This document shows positions 46,450-57,275 of a DNA stretch of 64,000 nt, one piece after another. The DNA is taken from positions 617,770 through 681,769 of the forward strand of contig JAVXUO010001194.1 in assembly GCA_033065855.1 (NCBI GenBank), written 5' to 3'. The stretch's first letter is position 1, and each line of letters starts with the position of its first letter. Below the pieces are notes generated by a model. The model was not told the DNA's origin, searched no databases, and saw nothing but the letters and a program-made list of their open reading frames with translations. Source of the DNA: Escallonia rubra (taxonomy: Eukaryota > Streptophyta > Magnoliopsida > Escalloniales > Escalloniaceae). A program made the translations under genes and the position numbers.

Positions 46450-47096
46450 TGAACCAAGTTAAACTGATGGACAAGTCTTACTGAGATGGTCTTAGATCCC
46501 GAGAAGACGTTTGTTGTTATTTCTAGATTGGATCCCTTCTCCGGCCATGTTCCATAATTTGTGTCCTAATTGATTTTTGGTAAAGCCTAAACTATAAAAT
46601 GTATATATCTTTCTAAAAGTAAAGTAGCTACATGTTTCATTAATGTCTTAATTTCTCTTAATCATAATTATTTCTAAAATAAGTAAAGCTTGCGCACGAT
46701 TTATCGATAGTATTGAAAGTCATTTCTGTTTTCAGAATAAATTTTCCTCAAAACAATAAATGTCAAAATGTAAGTCTTTAGCCGTCAAAAATACTCAAGC
46801 CTCGACATAGCCGTAAAATATGCATCGATCTTGTGTTAACTTTGACTTGTCAAAAACAATAAATATTATAACTTCCCTTTGAATTTATCGTAAGTAAATG
46901 TATGAATTATATCTTTCCGAATTTGAGAAAATCAGATAAAAACTAAAACTAAAAATGGAAGAAGTGCTAATTTTTGCTACGAACTTCACCGACTCCAGGG
47001 CAAAGGGTCCCAACGCTTTGTTTGGGCAGAGTTTGGCACTGCTTGAAACCTCCGCCCTTTGTGTCTGTCTGGGCTTTTGGAAATGGAAAATTTTTG
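46450..47096. other. Intergenic, upstream of the TMEM161-like gene
   Basis: AT-rich presumed promoter sequence with no recognised gene. Confidence 0.4.
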
Positions 47097-47306
47097 GTTG
47101 CTATCTCGATTGAAGGATTTTTCCTCATATCCCCTATATAGTGACAATTAATCATCTCTAAATATTTCTAGTGACTTTTATTTATTGACGCTAAAAAAGT
47201 GCTGTTAAGAATTATCGCTGAAAGTGTTAGAAGAAAAGTCACTAAAAATATTTAGCGACTCTTAATTGTCACTATACACGGGGTTGGAGGAAGATTTCTA
47301 CAACCT
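47097..47306. mobile_element. MITE, TAGTGACAATTAAT family, copy 2
   Basis: The left reads TATATAGTGACAATTAATCA and the right, reverse-complemented, reads GTATAGTGACAATTAAGAG. The outer ends match copy 1 at 24318-24522 (the right end reversed gives GGTTGTAGAAATCTTCC). The orientation is opposite to copy 1. Confidence 0.6.
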
Positions 47307-47399
47307 GACTAAGAGCCAAAGCTAGAGGGGAGCTTAAACATGCACTATGCTAGTTATGTTTCACCCATCTGTCACCTTTTTTATTATTATTAGGATTCT

Positions 47400-47660
47400 T
47401 TGCTATACAACACCTTTACTATAACAGAAAAATGTCACTAAATATACAACATAGATGTTGTACAGTAGAACATTCTTATTCGTTTTTCTGAAAGAAGATT
47501 TGAAATACTCTAGCCGGCGATTAACAAAGGGTTAGATTTCTTATATCTTCTTTGTTAACATCTCGAAAATATTCCGTCACTGTCTGGGCACTTAAACCCC
47601 ATCGTACGAGAGCAATACTCTAACCACTGAGTCAAGTCAGTAAACTGGTTCGTGGCCCAA
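47400..47660 (-). mobile_element. MITE end plus tRNA-like SINE, minus strand
   Basis: 47405-47455 mirrors the repeat end at 8.0-8.1 kb. At 47580-47640 the minus strand reads GACTCAGTGGTTAGAGTATT then GCTCTCGTACGATGGGGTTT, which resembles a tRNA 5' half with a degraded B box. The following sequence, GACAGTGACGGAATATTTTC, continues to about 47527. It fits a tRNA-derived SINE or tRNA pseudogene, not a functional tRNA. Confidence 0.4.
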
Positions 47661-47879
47661 ATACATTTAAGCACGGGCCAAGTAATGCCAACTAAAAGCA
47701 CTGTGCTAGTTGTTGTTTTTTTTTTGAGAGAGAATTAAAAAATATATACCATGAGAACCAAACTTACAGTCTGATGTCAAGCATGTTCAGCGTTACATTA
47801 AGATTAAAAAATAAGTAAACGAAAATAAGAGATACATGAAAGTACATGATACAACTCGATAACAAATGGATCAACTTAT

Positions 47880-48340
47880 GTCGCCAATAGTGCAATTTAG
47901 GGAGGCCGAACAGGTAGCCCATCACCAAACCACTCCTGCTTCAAATCCTGATCTGAATGAATAGCAAAAACCGCCATTACCGTGAGAGGTTGCAAAATAC
48001 TTTCAATGCCACACGCAATATGTATAGAGTGCGCCTCGTGACTTATATTACGCAAAAGATGGTGAAAAGAGATTCCTCTCTCTTCGTGACTTTGAATATG
48101 CATAAGTAATTCCGAGTGAGGGACAAGAATGGTAATATGGAAGCACGATTGTTGTAACAATCAAGCAGTAGCTAAACGAACAGCTTCCAATGTTGCCAAA
48201 GTTTCATTAGATGAAGAAATAACATCAGAATAAGTACCATTAGGAATCTAGTCAGAACTAAATACCACCATACCAATACCAAATCTCGAGCAGTCAGCAG
48301 ATTTTCTGTTGGAGGCATTCTTAACAGAGATAGTGCAAAC
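47880..48340 (-). pseudogene. Possible retroelement RNase H-like remnant
   Basis: On the minus strand the text GIGMVVFSSD, a stop, then ISSSNETLATLEAVRLATA, a stop, then an 87-codon open stretch resembles the RNase H (RVT_3) domain at the end of plant non-LTR retrotransposons. That domain has a G.G.V.. strand and an AE..AL..GL..A helix. The stops (for example near 48248 and 48166) show it is broken. The match is weak and recognised by eye only. Confidence 0.3.
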
Positions 48341-48989
48341 AGTAGCATTCGGCGGAAAAGGGCAGTGTGCTAGTTGAACAACATGTAAAGAAGCAAAAAC
48401 TGTTACTGAGGATTCAATTCATTGTGTAGGCTTTGGGCAAGCCTCATCATATTTATTACCATTCCCCACCCTGAGTTTTGTATGTGTTTGGGCTTTTGAT
48501 CGGAAAATGTTTTAACAAACTTTTGGGCTCTGATGGGCTTTCATTTGTGGAAACAGCTCCTTGGTAGTTTTGGCTAATATTGGTGCTTTGATTGTGTAAG
48601 CCGGACCCAATTAGTTTTAATGGACCAAAAGATAGTTACTAGAGCATGTCCATTTGTGAAGAATATTACTCACTTTGTGCTTAACTTGGCACGTATATCA
48701 AGAATATAAGTCATGTATTATCCACGGAGAAGGGGGGGAATGAAAAATTGGTTGGTTAAAATTAAATGTAGAGAAAGAAATAGAATATAAAGAAAAAAAA
48801 AATACAGAATCTTTTTTAATTTGCAAAGTGAACAATTTGTTTTTGAGACAATTCAAAAAGAAAAATTGCTCAATTCTTTTAGAACAGAAGTAGTATCGTG
48901 CAACAGTTATAACTATTGTCACGGCGTAAGATTTCATACGGAGAACATCACAGGTGTTATACGGCAGACGCGCTATAACGGATTTAGAG

Positions 48990-49020
<31 letters not shown>

Positions 49021-50560
49021 TCTTATAGCACTTATGTTATTATACAGGAGGAGACGATCTTTTTCCAAATCTTAATAACAATCGATTACAATATATGAAC
49101 CACATCCTGGGCAGATTAAGATAATAATGATGATACTAACAATGACTTGACAATGAATGAAGATATGAAATCTGACCAACCCTGACAAATATCTTTTGCG
49201 CAGAAGAGCAAGATTTATCTTGATCAAAGACTTAAGTGGGTCATTTCTCCACCCCTTGTTCAGTTCAATCACATATTATCCCCCTCATCTCTTACTTGAA
49301 ATGACATTGGAAAGCTCTCCAGGACCACAAGTAAAGCGATAGATATGTTGTCCCAAAAGCTGGGTGGGACTGGTAGAAGGTCCCAGACCCTAAGACAAAA
49401 GATCAACTCAAAGATTGTGTGGCATATGCTGATGATTCTTGACAATCAACCCATCCAATTGCTCTATCAATTAAATTCCAAAGTACAGAAAAAACATTCA
49501 ATGATATGGGACTTCAATCTTCCTTCAACTCATGGAATTTGATATTTTCTGCACCTTTCATCTGGTATAATGTTTCGTCCTACACTAAACATTTTTCGGT
49601 GTGTGTACGTGAGTTACAAGCTCTTTCTTTTTTTTAAGAAATTTGGTCATTTCGTATATTTTTACACGTCTATTTTTATCCTCAAATCTTATTACAAAGA
49701 TATATGTGCAAAATTTACGATGATTCGAACTTGGGATATTGATATTATTCCTAAAGGGCTTTTGCCACTTCATGCACCGCTTGTAATTTGTTCAGTTAAG
49801 ATTCCGAAAACTATTGACATGTTTTTGTTGGGCAGAAAAGAGTATTGGACGCGGTTTCAACTTCTATGTAGTGGTGCAAAATAGCAAAAGACCTGGGATG
49901 TTGTATTTTGGAGGCGACGCTATTGCACCGGGGACATTCTGTAAGGGAACGGAGTATCTTAAGGAGAGCGACATAGTCTGCATTACAAATCCGTGCTAAC
50001 ATACTTGTTTTTAAAGTGTTCAAAGTAGATCATTTAGATCCTTAATAGTATTTCGTACAATAAAAACAATGCCGTGTTGTTAAAGAGCATGAACATATAT
50101 GTATTTTTCATACTCACAATCACCTCACCAGAGGAAATTATTTTGTGCTTTTCTTTAGTCATTTTTTATGTATACTTGCTAACATATTGTATGCAATTTT
50201 TTGGATCTTTTCTCCGGCCAAGAACGTTTAGTATTTTTTTGAAATGGAGAAACCGAAAGAATTGCAATAAATATCTCGTGGGGCAGAGTTGTAATCATTG
50301 TTTCTTCTACTTAAACTATATAGTTTTAAGAAGAATTCTTTGTTTTTATTATAATCTCATTCATTCAATGCCATCGATAGTTAAGTCACTGACTTTGTGG
50401 AAAGATCAAGTCACGACAAGGATAATAGTGATCGTCTGGCAATGAAACGGAATAATTACTAAAAAGAATTTTGAGGTTAAGAAATAATTATAGTCAACCT
50501 ATTAACTTTTTAAATATTACATATTATACTAGAATTTTAAATAATCATAAGATATATATA
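48341..50560. other. Intergenic, no recognised gene
   Basis: An open stretch ending at 49999 (FNFYVVVQNSKRPGMLYFGG, then ESDIVCITNPC) reads like protein and ends in a Cys-containing tail, but it lacks a start context or partner exon. I cannot place it in a family. A short (TA)n run lies at 48990-49010. Confidence 0.35.
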
Positions 50561-50564
50561 AGGA

Positions 50565-51480
50565 GCTGATCCGTTGAGAACGCGGGCAAAATGAGTTATT
50601 TTGCAAGCGCGATCTGACCGTCCATCCTGAAAGATGAACGACCCAGATCGCGACTTTTTCGAATACTGTTAGTTGTCCGCGACATAGTGTCGCGGACGGG
50701 ATTTTTTTACCTTTTTGCCCCTCCGCTACACGTTTATGTTGTATAGGTATTTGTTTACATTAATGTACCAAATTTTTTTAAATATCAATACAGACCTTTA
50801 CACACCTTACCATTTAAAACACTAACCGGCTAACCCCACCTTGAACATTTACTCTCAGCAAATCCACACACACGTACACTTTTTGATTGAATCACGCGCG
50901 CGTACACACACACACACACACACTGATTGAATCACCCACAATCACCCATACATACATACACTGATTTGGTTTACCCACAATCACCACTCCACGCAATAGG
51001 CGCGATGACAATGATGGATGCGCGCTTGTTGGTGTGGGAATGTGTGCAAGCACAAGCATGTGTCTATGTATGTTTGTTCGGCAATTCTATAGGGAGCGGG
51101 GGCAACCAGCGTTGGGTTACAGAAGTGGGGGCAACCAGTTTGTGGTGTAATGGCTGAATGTGTGAATGGAATTGGTTAGTCTCAATGTGCGCGCGCATGC
51201 CAGCGCATGTGTGTGAATTCAATCAAAACGAGTGAGAGTGTGTGCGTGTGTGTGTGTGATTGGAGGCATCGTCATGGTTATTTATGCTTGGTAGTTGGTG
51301 GTGGTATCGTGGTTGTGCTTGGTAGTTGGTGGTGGTGGTGGTGGACATAGAGAAAATGCCAAGAAAGAGGTGGGTGGGGTGTTCTATTATAACCACACAC
51401 AAAAAAAGGTAAAGAAAAGAAAGATGACATAAGAAAGAAAAATTCAACACAAATAAATGGGTAGAATCGTCTTTTTTACT
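50565..51480. repeat. Repeat region with CA/GT microsatellites
   Basis: It starts with GGAGCTGATCCGTTGAGAAC and a GC-rich segment typical of dispersed plant repeats, with an internal GTCCGCGACA...TGTCGCGGAC inverted repeat at about 50677-50698. TTTTGATTGAATCACGCGCG next to (CA)n at about 50881-50922 faces an inverted counterpart (AATTCAATCAAAACGAGTG, then GT-rich) at about 51217-51258. The class is not assigned. Confidence 0.45.
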
Positions 51481-51564
51481 CTAAATGTTACGGCCGTCCA
51501 TAATCCATTTAACCAAATGATGTATTTAATATTTCTCATAATCAATATACATACATATTATTAC

Positions 51565-52108
51565 TAGGTGTGAGCATTAAAACCGTGAAAATCATGAAAA
51601 CCGAACCAACCAATCCGTTTATTTTCAACCGATCTAAAAATCAATTGGTTTGATTTTTGTTTTTTCCAAAACGTACATTTGGTTTGGTCGGCTCGATTCA
51701 GATTTTTTTTAAACCGCATAAATCGAATCAACTGTATATAATATAACATATCTATATTTTTACTAACCCTAGTTATCTAACCACTCATATAAAATGAGAT
51801 AAATCCTAAATCTTTTGACATAACACATATATTTTTCACTCGCCGCCTACGTCTCAGTAAGTGTTATTAATCATGATAAAAAATTCAGTATTTTTGGAGC
51901 TTATTAGCATGTATAAGTTATTAATTTTTGGCCTAAACTTGTCCAAAAATTGAGTTTGGCCAAAATCGATTAAATCGTTCAAACCGATCCGTTCAACCCG
52001 CAAAACCGAACCGTTCAACTGCGGTTCATTTTTTTTTTCTTTTTTCAAACCGAGTTTGGTCGGTTCGATCTGATATTCAGCCTCCAAACCGAATCGTGCT
52101 CATCCCTA
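51565..52108. mobile_element. hAT-like MITE, TAGGGRTGAGCA family, copy A
   Basis: The left end is TAGGTGTGAGCA and the right, reverse-complemented, is TAGGGATGAGCA. The interior is rich in AACCGAACC and CGGTTCG words. The flanks do not give a clean 8-bp duplication. The open frames inside are compositional. Confidence 0.65.
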
Positions 52109-53400
52109 ACATTACTTCCTAACTTCAAAATTTCTATCCTAAAATTAACCCCGATAAAAAGGTCCTTAAAGCTCAAAAGATCTTTTGTAGTAGTATTATT
52201 TCTTCCTGGGCGATCCCCTCGATAAAAATATCTTTCAACCTTCGCTTTATTAGAATTAAATCTCGTAACATCACAGATATTTTTCATCTGGTGGCCTTCT
52301 TAACTTACTCGCCTGTGTACATTACAAGTTCCTACTCGCTTATGGCCACCCCTCCAGTTTTTTGCAGCCATATCTCTCTCATAATAACGAGTCATAATGC
52401 TCTGCATTTTATAGCTAGGGAGTAAAATTTGAGTTAAATTTTCATCGTTTAAACTTTACGGGAACTTTTAAATTGATAATAATATAATAATGACACTTAA
52501 AAGATCTTTAACGACAAAAGTAAAACTCAAACGATTAAAAGTGAAGTTTGAATATCAAATTTTTTTTTTTTTAGTTTAGGTTGCATGCTATTGTTATTAC
52601 TGGTGTTATTGATCTCATTATTGACTTTGTAAACTAAAACGTCATTTACACAACATATGATTGAATATGTATTGTTATCAACGTTGCAACTAACATTTGC
52701 CATAGTATATTACCAATCAATTGATTTCAATTTGTATGTATTTGATCTCATGACTTTGCCTAAAACACGTTCTCTTACATTTTACAAAACATATCACGTA
52801 AACTCCGGTCGGTAATTAGGGTATAGTTTAAAAGTGGCACTATTTAAGAAATATCAATATACAACTTATGTAGATTGATGGTAGTAACATCTCAGTATTT
52901 ATTATCCCGGTTCAAATATTGATACAAAAACAACATATTAAACACTATTTACCATAAAATAGTATTTGCATTCGACCACTGATACCGAGTATCTAGAATT
53001 GTTGATTATCTTGTAAAACAACTCTCTCCCTTTCTTAGTCTCTCCTTCTATCGTGTCCGCATTTCCTGATCCAACGATGTTAAATTGTTGAGAGCACGGT
53101 CAGAGAGACCATTCAACATTTACTCCATCTACGATATTCTTTCAACGTGTGAAAAATAATGACCTTGTGTTTTGGACTAGAAGGTAGTCGGAGAAAGTAC
53201 TTCCTCCGCACGAGACCATCAGTCATTTTTATCTATCACTGTAGATTAACATTATTTGGATATGGACTGCACATAAATGTGACAATCTATCGATTTTAAC
53301 CCTCTGCTAAGATGAAAATCGACTGAACACATGATTTTTAAAAAGAAATTTTAAAAGTTGGATTAGTTAACATGTGCATTTTGACGCATCTAATTCTAAT
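52109..53400. other. Intergenic, upstream of the COR27-like gene
   Basis: AT-rich with no recognised gene. The last part leads into the promoter elements listed below. Confidence 0.45.
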
Positions 53401-53417
53401 ATTTAAATAAGGGTGAA

Positions 53418-53423
53418 CACGTG
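53418..53423 (+). promoter_or_regulatory. G-box CACGTG
   Basis: ACACGTGT context, 212 bp before the COR27-like start codon. G-boxes bind HY5 and PIF-type factors. Confidence 0.6.
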
Positions 53424-53453
53424 TCAATCAAAGAGTGCGAGTAGGAGTTCCGC

Positions 53454-53462
53454 AAAATATCT
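53454..53462 (+). promoter_or_regulatory. Evening element AAAATATCT
   Basis: Exact 9-base evening element, 173 bp before the start codon and about 41 bp before the TATA box. It is bound by CCA1/LHY/RVE clock factors and is also cold-responsive. Confidence 0.75.
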
Positions 53463-53502
53463 AGGCTTGCAAAAAGGAAGCCTCCCCTAGGCCTGCTTGC
53501 TC

Positions 53503-53509
53503 TATATAA
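53503..53509 (+). promoter_or_regulatory. TATA box TATATAA
   Basis: CTCTATATAACACAG lies 126 bp before the start codon, downstream of the G-box and evening element, as expected for a core promoter. Confidence 0.7.
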
Positions 53510-53634
53510 CACAGAGAACAAGCCCCCACAGAACCGAAAGGGATCTGGGAAAAAACAACAAAATCACGTTAAGCTTGAATTAACACCGTACCATTACCAC
53601 GCGCCGGAGACATATTCCGGCGACCGGGATCGGA

Positions 53635-55697
53635 ATGCAAGTACCGATGGAGAATAACAAGGTGAAAGCTGATCGAAGCAGCTGGGGATGGACAAACGAG
53701 AGGCACGTGCACTTCCTCAACACCATGGAGTCGTCGTTCGTCCGGACGATGCTTGAGAATGACGGCCATCTCCCTCGTCTCGACCGGTATTTGCCGGACA
53801 GTTCCGACTCAACCCTAGACCTCAAAACTGAAAGACGAAGGCGGTATTCGACCTCAGGTAGTTTTGAATTTTTATCTCTTAACGTCCATCCTGTACTTCA
53901 TTAAGTTTTGTGTATGATCACCCTCGAGCGAGACTGTGAGAGCGGACAAAGTAAATCAGGAATAAAAGTACCGAGAGACTGTGAGAGCGGACAAAGTAAA
54001 TCAGGAATAAAAGTGCAAGAGCGCACAGCAAAATCGATAGCGTTAGCAAGGATTAAGAGCGAAAATGTTGACACTTCTTGTTTTCGTTTATAATTTCCAT
54101 TCTCGCTGCCTGCTTGGTTATGATTACGATGTGTTGTTAGTATTCGGGACAGCGTAACATTAAACATTGAACAGTTGTAAAATTTTAATTCTTATCTGAA
54201 TCTTAGAAAGATAATTACAACCAAGTAGACGAAAATCATTATTCTTTTTCTGTTAGTATCTTCAACAACAATTTTTAACGTCACAGTTTAGTTTTACTGG
54301 CTTATATATTTTTAACGATCGTTACATGACATTATATAAATATTTATACAATCCGGATAGCGTACAAAAGAGGAAAGTGCTCGAAACACATGAGTAGTAA
54401 CTAAAAATCTTTGTAAACAAAGTTAAAACTACTCTAAAAGGTGAAGGAAAATAAGATATATACAACCATCTGTTGCCCTTAAAATAGGGATGAGCACGGT
54501 TCGGTTCGGAGGTCAAATTGTAAATCGAACCGTTACCCTTCGGTTTAAAAAATTGTGAATCGAACCAAACCAAACACCATCGGTTTGGACGGTTCGGTTT
54601 GGTCGGTTTAAACGGTTCGATTTAGTCGGTTTGGATCGGTTTGCTCACTTAAAGTTGTTGTTCCTTTGCACACACTACTAATTGAAGTTATATTTTTTTT
54701 AAATTGCATATAATCTTGTTTCATTCGATATATAAGTTCTCATTGATGAATGAGAAAGAATGAGTAAATATAAACTAGATATTTGTCACAAATTTTTTGT
54801 GTTCTAAGTGTTGTTAATATTTTCGTTTCTTTTAACTTTCAAGATTTGTTTATTTTGGAGTTGCTTAGTACCTTATATGTGTAATTATTAATGAAATGTT
54901 ACTAAAAATACATTAACATATCGTAGGTCGGTTCGGTTTGGAATCGGTTTCAAAAATGTGAACCGTGATCCAAACCGAATCAAGATCGATTTGGAAAATG
55001 TGAAATAAAACCGTTAAGATATTTGAACGGTTCGGATTGGATTGATTTGGTTTGATCGGTTCAGATCGATTTGATGCTCACCCCTGCCTTAAAAGACTAA
55101 CACGGTGAGTTTGACCAGCCGCCCAAACACCACCTAGGGGAAGATGCCTCAGATATTTTTCTTGTAGCACATCACTTTACTATGAACACTTTATAGAATT
55201 TTTTATTTTTTTGTTCAAGATGCCATAATGGTCATATTAACTTTTTCCCTTTAAACAATTGGTAGATATTTTGGATCCAAGAGTGAAGACTGAGAAGAGA
55301 AGCAGAAGGCAGCTGTCTCAGCCGTACATTTCTTCTCAAGATCAGGTAAATTAACTACGTTTGCTCAATGAAAACTTCGTTTCATCAAGGCTGAGTGAGT
55401 GAGGATCGTACAAATGGGCTACGTTGTTGGGTAGTTTTCGTTCCTGAACAATCGCCGCTAGGCTATCACATTGATCACAGATATTGTACAGAATGCGTGT
55501 CACGTGTTGGACGTGTTTGTACTTATATTGACTAGAATGCGTGCCACGTGTGGGATGTGTGCATATATGAACTGAACTGACTATATGCAATGCATGGTGT
55601 CCCACAGGTGGTTCCACAGCTTGAAAACAGAGGACGTGATAAGGATGAGGAAGGCCATCCCGGTGTCCCCGTCACTCCGGTGGCACCTACCAACTAA
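53635..55697 (+). CDS. COR27/COR28-related cold- and clock-regulated protein
   Basis: Three exons join in frame: 53635-53857, 55266-55345 and 55608-55697, giving 130 residues; both introns are GT-AG. The N-terminal block WGWTNERHVHFLNTMESSFV has the WTNE+H..(Y/F)L..ME.SFV pattern of COR27/28. LDRYLPDSSDSTLDLKTERR follows, and the exon 2-3 junction creates SSQDQVVPQL, like the DQVVP motif of that family. COR27/28 are small nuclear proteins that repress clock and freezing-tolerance genes and act in COP1/HY5 light signalling. The promoter carries an evening element and a G-box, which fits. The protein is much shorter than Arabidopsis COR27 (about 246 residues), so this may be a shorter relative or a missed exon may lie in the 1.4 kb intron 1. 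Intron 1 contains a hAT element. Family membership is likely but not certain. Confidence 0.68.
53930..54014. repeat. 45-bp tandem repeat in intron 1 of the COR27-like gene
   Basis: GAGACTGTGAGAGCGGACAA and on repeats with period 45 at 53930 and 53975; the 40-base core is identical in both copies. Confidence 0.9.
54485..55086. mobile_element. hAT MITE with intact 8-bp TSD, copy B
   Basis: The left end is TAGGGATGAGCA and the right, reverse-complemented, is CAGGGGTGAGCA. Both sides are flanked by CCTTAAAA (54477-54484 and 55087-55094), a perfect 8-bp hAT duplication. The 602-bp interior is rich in GGTTCGGTTTGG and AACCGAACC words near the ends and AT-rich in the middle. It lies wholly in intron 1 of the COR27-like gene and belongs to the same family as 51565-52108. 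Confidence 0.88.
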
Positions 55698-56660
55698 TTA
55701 TTATTCTTCTAGTACTAGAGGAACTTTTTTTTTTCCCTTCCCTTTTTCACTTTTTTTTTTTGTCATAGTTTAATGGGGTTTGGGAGGGGATTTGGTGTGT
55801 TGCGATGCGGTGCGGTTCAGTTTAATGTAGTCATTTTGTAGCGAATGTGATGGCGTTCGTTAACTTGATTGAAAGGAGCACAAGTGGGTGCATATTACAA
55901 GTAGTGGACGTAGCTAGACAAGATATTATTGATGCTCGACTATAAAATATGGTACTTCGATATATGTGCAACATTATTTTACTTCTAAAAATTGCAAAAT
56001 TAATTTCGCTACAATACCTTGTTTATTGACATATAGCAGTCGGTAAATATGTAATAACATTAATTATAATAGCTTAGTGACAAATTTAGCGACACTTCTA
56101 ACGCATCAATAAATCTTGTAACGAAAGTGCCGCTTGGAGCTCATTGTCACAACGCATGGTTGATCAGTGATCAGCTTGAACTAATCGATACCGCCCAAGC
56201 ACATCTCCATGGGCCCGATGGCATTTATCAAATAATCATACAGCTACATGTACTATTAACTTCATAATAATCGTCAAATAATCGCCTTTGCATGAATTAG
56301 TTAATTTTGACTCTCAAATTGGTGGAAAACTTTAAGCACTGAAATTTACACTTTAGAATGCATAAACTAAAATGCATCGAATCATTAAGAGTCAAAATTT
56401 GACGCAGTTCAGTTCAATCGGTATTATTGAGAAATGAAGTTTAGTTATAGCAGTCTCACGGGAGACGAGACACTTGGGGCAAGAGTGAAAGTGGGAGCAA
56501 CTGAATCATAACTAGTAAACATCGAGAATCTCCATTCCACTCGACGCGTACAAGTGAACTCTGCAAATTACATATTGTCTCTCTCGACTGAAGAAATCTA
56601 TTTGTGGTGAGATGAAGCAATCTTACTTCTCGAACAATACGGTCTCTTACTTGTTGACAT
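55698..56660. other. 3' flank shared by two convergent genes
   Basis: It contains the 3' UTRs of the COR27-like gene and the SIS gene, plus an AT-rich stretch with MITE-like words (TTAGTGACAAATTTAGCGAC near 56075). No further gene was seen. Confidence 0.45.
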
Positions 56661-57275
56661 TCACTCCAGATTGGTGTGGCGAGCTCGGATAGCATCAGGG
56701 CTCTGCCCCAAAACCACAGCCAACTCAAAAACCACCATCTCGAACAACACGAACATGGCCCCTTCATATAAGCTTCCCATCGGCAACAACTGCCTACCTC
56801 TTCCTCCTCCACCACTGTCGCCATCATCTGCCATAGTCTTCGCCGGGATATAGGCCACCGCACTAGCCCACTTCACAGCCAACCCAAATTCTGGCTGAGC
56901 CGTGAGCAACAACACGCGACCACCATTCGATTTAGCCACCCCGCATATGGCATCCACGGTGGCGAACGACCCGGGACCGGCGGAGGCGATGAGGAGGTCG
57001 GGGGCGGAGATGGGCGGAGTTGGCATGTCGAACACGTAGTGCGCTGGGAGGCCCAAGTGGGCCAGCCTCATGCAGAGGGCCTTTAGCATCAGACCTTCTC
57101 GGCCGACCCCATAGAGGAAGATCTTGCCACCGCGGGCGGCGACAACGGAGATCTCGTCCACCATGACGGCCAGCGGTGGTGGGCTTGAGGTGGGCTTGAC
57201 GAACACAGAGCTTATTTGGTTGCATATGTCAGTGGCCAGGGATGACATTTGAGCGTGCTCCATTTGATGTGCCAA
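56661..57275 (-). CDS. SIS-domain (sugar isomerase-like) protein
   Basis: Intronless frame of 204 residues starting MAHQMEHAQMSSLATDIC. The SIS fold is seen in GGKIFLYGVGREGLMLKALC (about residues 49-68), the LGLPAHYVFDMPTPPI segment, DLLIASAGPGSFATV (the usual SGSGET loop altered to AGPGSF) and GGRVLLLTAQPE. The C-terminus has PMGSLYEGAMFVLFEMVV. This layout matches 6-phospho-3-hexuloisomerase (HxlB)-like proteins. Microbial HxlB converts 3-hexulose-6-phosphate to fructose-6-phosphate; in plants the substrate is not known, so only sugar-phosphate binding is inferred. A low-complexity GDSGGGGRGR loop is inserted before the last helix. Its neighbour is the inhibitor-2 gene on the same strand, an order I recall from Arabidopsis (At5g52190 and At5g52200). 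Confidence 0.9.
   Translation of the reverse strand: MAHQMEHAQMSSLATDICNQISSVFVKPTSSPPPLAVMVDEISVVAARGGKIFLYGVGREGLMLKALCMRLAHLGLPAHYVFDMPTPPISAPDLLIASAGPGSFATVDAICGVAKSNGGRVLLLTAQPEFGLAVKWASAVAYIPAKTMADDGDSGGGGRGRQLLPMGSLYEGAMFVLFEMVVFELAVVLGQSPDAIRARHTNLE

Noticed and set aside
47580-47640. tRNA gene on the minus strand
   Set aside because: Only the 5' half looks tRNA-like; the T-arm is degraded and there is no closed acceptor stem. A SINE or pseudogene is more likely.
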